Positions 6,682 through 8,079 of a stretch of DNA of 8,079 nucleotides are shown piece after piece (the stretch's first letter is position 1; each line of letters opens with the position of its first letter). The notes under the pieces are model-generated. The model worked only from the letters and a program-made list of their open reading frames with translations. It made no database searches and had not been told where the DNA came from. A program made the position numbers and the translations under genes. Source of the DNA: Planctomycetaceae bacterium (lineage in GTDB: Bacteria; Planctomycetota; Planctomycetia; Pirellulales; UBA1268); contig JABHNP010000334.1 in assembly GCA_018694455.1 (NCBI GenBank), forward strand, positions 1-8,079, read 5' to 3'.

Positions 6682-7119
6682 TTATTCTTCAGGTACAAGA
6701 TCCCGGCATGCAGTCTCGTCTAGCAATTTGAGTAATTTTGAAATACAGAGTTTATTGATACTTACATTCATCTCTTGCGCTTCTGCTTTTAGTGTTTCGT
6801 GGAGAGACATCGGCATTCTGACTGTTACGACCCGCTGAACTTCTCGAACGGGTGCTTTTTCCTGCTGTTTTTGCCGAAGTGCATCTAACATCTCTCGAAT
6901 TCGTGCGTACTCCGCAGAACACTCAAAACGCATGAGTGAGTCTGGGGTCTGGAATGTGCGTCGAACGATGCCATCAAGCCCCATAATTTCTCGAAAAAAA
7001 ATAATCCAGTCTGGATTAGCTGCAAACAGCCGCTCTGCTACCTCGAGAATCGCCTGCGCACCGTGCCCTACAGTACTTTCAACAAATTCTCTGGATGCTT
7101 TTTGAGTAAACGCCGGCAT
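6682..7119 (-). CDS. HicB-like ribbon-helix-helix protein
   Basis: The 145-residue product has a C-terminal ribbon-helix-helix DNA-binding domain: the strand RVVTVRMPMSLHETLKAEAQ (96-115), then EMNVSINKLCISKLLKLL (116-133). This is the arrangement in HicB-family and Arc/CopG regulators. The N-terminal ~85 residues (AILEVAERLFAANPDWIIFF at 23-42, then a charged helical stretch to about 86) do not resemble the RNase-H-like domain of true HicB antitoxins, and I do not recognise them. A linker of Gln, Lys and Glu (83-95) joins the two parts. The ATG at 7117-7119 has a strong AAAGGAA 6 nt upstream. No HicA-like or other toxin ORF is adjacent, so it may be a stand-alone regulator. It converges on rnpB, with 43 bp between the ends. 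A near-palindrome lies upstream of its start and could be its own operator. Confidence 0.8.
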   Translation of the reverse strand: MPAFTQKASREFVESTVGHGAQAILEVAERLFAANPDWIIFFREIMGLDGIVRRTFQTPDSLMRFECSAEYARIREMLDALRQKQQEKAPVREVQRVVTVRMPMSLHETLKAEAQEMNVSINKLCISKLLKLLDETACRDLVPEE

Positions 7120-7125
7120 TCATGA

Positions 7126-7132
7126 TTCCTTT
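7126..7132 (-). promoter_or_regulatory. Shine-Dalgarno site of the HicB-like gene
   Basis: On the minus strand AAAGGAA lies 6 nt before the ATG at 7119. It fixes that start and supports the ORF being translated. Confidence 0.65.
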
Positions 7133-7170
7133 CAACATCGCGTAACACCAGAGAAAGCTTTAAAAACATC

Positions 7171-7187
7171 CGTCGTACGTACTGACG
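7171..7187. promoter_or_regulatory. Near-palindrome, candidate operator upstream of the HicB-like gene
   Basis: CGTC-GTACGTAC-T-GACG has a perfect 8-bp palindromic centre (7175-7182) flanked by complementary CGTC and GACG arms, with one extra base on the right. It lies about 52 bp upstream of the HicB-like start codon. Ribbon-helix-helix repressors commonly bind such inverted repeats in their own promoters. Operator function here is inference, and no convincing promoter hexamers were found around it. Confidence 0.3.
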
Positions 7188-7288
7188 CATTGAAAAGCTC
7201 TCTCATTCAATCCGGCTTAACTATGCATGGCGAGTCAAGCATTGAATGCAAGTGCTTTAGCATCAACGACTTAGCATGCGCTTCAGGC

Positions 7289-7344
7289 CCCTGCCTAAAG
7301 AATGGCCATCCCTGCCTGCTGGCGAGGCACGCCCTGCCCTGCCT
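7289..7344. repeat. Cluster of CCCTGCCT octamers
   Basis: CCCTGCCT occurs at 7289-7296, 7310-7317 and 7337-7344, with a variant CCCTGCCC at 7332-7339. The first and third copies continue as TAAAGAA and TAAAAAC. Spacing is irregular, so this is a short degenerate repeat and not a CRISPR or a regular tandem array. Confidence 0.55.
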
Positions 7345-7702
7345 AAAAACCGTGCAGCCCGGCTGGTTCTCATTAGCAAAGTGTCCACGAAGTCCAGGAG
7401 GCTAAGTCTTGCTGGAAAACCACAGCAAACAGCTGCGTGGCGACCCGTGAAACTACGAGTCTGGCTGACGCGACAATTCACACACCCGCATCATCAAAAT
7501 GACCACCAGCCTTTAGAGCGGCAATCAGAAAATTGACCTCGGCTCCCAAAGATCACAAAAAGTGACATAAGAAATCGATACCTGAAAGCCTTCTTCTCTG
7601 TTTGCATTACCGCACCCTTATTACCGGCACGGGACAAGCAGGCCAAGCCCCTGAAGCTAGGCACCTCGTACTTATGGCTAGCAAACAATCCACCGCGAAC
7701 GC

Positions 7703-7870
7703 ATGAGTTCAAGGCCAGCGTACAACTTATGGCGGAATGCCTTCAAGGCATTCCGGAGGTTTGAGTTACCTAGTGAACTAATGCCTGGCCTGTCGATAAC
7801 TCGATTCTTGATGAAGTTGATGCGATTATTCTTTTTCACGCATGGTCGCCGGCGTCATGAAGGTGTGTGA
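7703..7870 (+). CDS. Doubtful small ORF, 55 aa
   Basis: An ATG-started frame of 55 codons reads NLWRNAFKAFRRFELPSE (8-25) and then MPGLSITRFLMKLMRLFFF (27-45), ending THGRRRHEGV. The composition (aromatic, basic, amphipathic) is more protein-like than that of the neighbouring ORFs. There is no Shine-Dalgarno site, I recognise no family, and the hairpin at 7733-7755 encodes its residues RNAFKAFR. It could be chance or a remnant. It overlaps the edge ORF on the other strand by 45 bp, so the two are unlikely both to be real. Confidence 0.15.
   Translation: MSSRPAYNLWRNAFKAFRRFELPSELMPGLSITRFLMKLMRLFFFTHGRRRHEGV
7733..7755. repeat. Perfect inverted repeat (hairpin)
   Basis: CGGAATGCCTT-C-AAGGCATTCCG is an 11-bp perfect inverted repeat around a single base. 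As RNA it would fold as a 9-bp stem with a UUCAA loop. No T-run follows on either strand, so a Rho-independent terminator is unlikely. Confidence 0.6.
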
Positions 7871-8079
7871 AACGGACGAGATCACCTGAACCGAATCGAT
7901 AAGCTTGCTAGCCAACGAGCAGGGCTTTGATCCATGCATTTTGCAGGTGAGATAATTGCTAACCAAACTGATAAAGACTTTCTTTCGTAAATCGGTGGCC
8001 GCTACACAAATATGTTCCCCTACATAATACAAGCTGGCAATCCAAGCTGAGACTCGAGGCTTAAGATCTTTCCAACACA
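7826..8079 (-). CDS. Unrecognised ORF running off the right edge (C-terminal part)
   Basis: The minus-strand frame ending with TAA at 7826-7828 stays open to the edge for about 83 codons, so it could be the end of a larger gene that starts outside. It reads WKDLKPRVSAWIASLYYVG near the edge, then DLRKKVFISLVSNYLTCK, and ends MREKE. I recognise no domain. An open stretch of this length in one of six frames can occur by chance, so this is a weak call. Confidence 0.25.
   Translation of the reverse strand, partial: CWKDLKPRVSAWIASLYYVGEHICVAATDLRKKVFISLVSNYLTCKMHGSKPCSLASKLIDSVQVISSVSHTFMTPATMREKE

Larger units (their letters stand above)
7133..8079. other. Long region without a recognised gene
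   Basis: About 940 bp follow the HicB-like gene without any ORF I can assign to a family. The ORFs of 60-86 codons here have odd compositions (Arg/Pro/Cys-rich) and lack ribosome sites. I saw no tRNA T-loop motif, no tmRNA or SRP RNA signature, and no transposase motif. The region does contain a cluster of CCCTGCCT repeats, a perfect hairpin at 7733-7755, and two weak ORFs near the right end, listed separately. It may be decayed coding sequence or hold an unrecognised RNA. Confidence 0.6.

Noticed and set aside
7289..7344. CRISPR-like repeat array
   Set aside because: The repeats are only 8 bp, irregularly spaced, and have no spacers of constant length. No cas genes are present.
7276..7536. 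86-codon plus-strand ORF
   Set aside because: Its Arg/Pro-rich composition reflects the CCTGCC repeats. It has no ribosome site and no known family.
7733..7755. Rho-independent terminator
   Set aside because: The hairpin is strong, but no T-run follows on either strand and no gene ends next to it.

Overview
The window most resembles a chromosomal segment of a planctomycete of moderate GC content. This rests on four things. A formaldehyde-activating enzyme gene lies beside a methylene-tetrahydromethanopterin (H4MPT) dehydrogenase gene and an ATP-grasp gene, a C1 gene set known in bacteria mainly from methylotrophic proteobacteria and planctomycetes. A small FHA protein begins with an FGELQPVGGGD-type N-terminus that I associate with planctomycetes. 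RsgA carries a long basic N-terminal extension. Many starts are GTG or TTG and several genes have weak Shine-Dalgarno signals. The assignment is made from memory of these families, without any search.

Left part (1-2234): a C1-transfer island. An ATP-grasp gene leaves the window on the minus strand. Across a 167-bp divergent spacer, fae and then an mtdA/B/C-type dehydrogenase gene run on the plus strand. Fae condenses formaldehyde with H4MPT and the dehydrogenase oxidises the methylene-H4MPT to methenyl-H4MPT, so the two genes encode consecutive steps.

Middle part (2196-5961): a compact minus-strand group, probably one transcription unit, in the order FHA protein, rsgA, hflX, SDR oxidoreductase. 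rsgA and hflX overlap by 4 bp (GTGA) and hflX and the SDR gene are 4 bp apart. The SDR gene ends inside the end of the dehydrogenase gene, so the two units collide tail to tail, and an 18-bp tandem duplication lies in that overlap.

Right part (5962-8079): a complete bacterial type-A RNase P RNA gene (rnpB, plus strand) with an enlarged A/T-rich P3 region and a P19-like helix, then a convergent HicB-like ribbon-helix-helix protein gene on the minus strand. The remaining ~940 bp hold no gene I can recognise. They contain a perfect hairpin, a cluster of CCCTGCCT repeats, a palindrome upstream of the HicB-like gene, and two weak ORFs, one of which runs off the right edge.

I see no CRISPR array, tRNA, IS element or obviously new defence system. 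The window is mainly housekeeping and C1 metabolism, with a few details worth checking.
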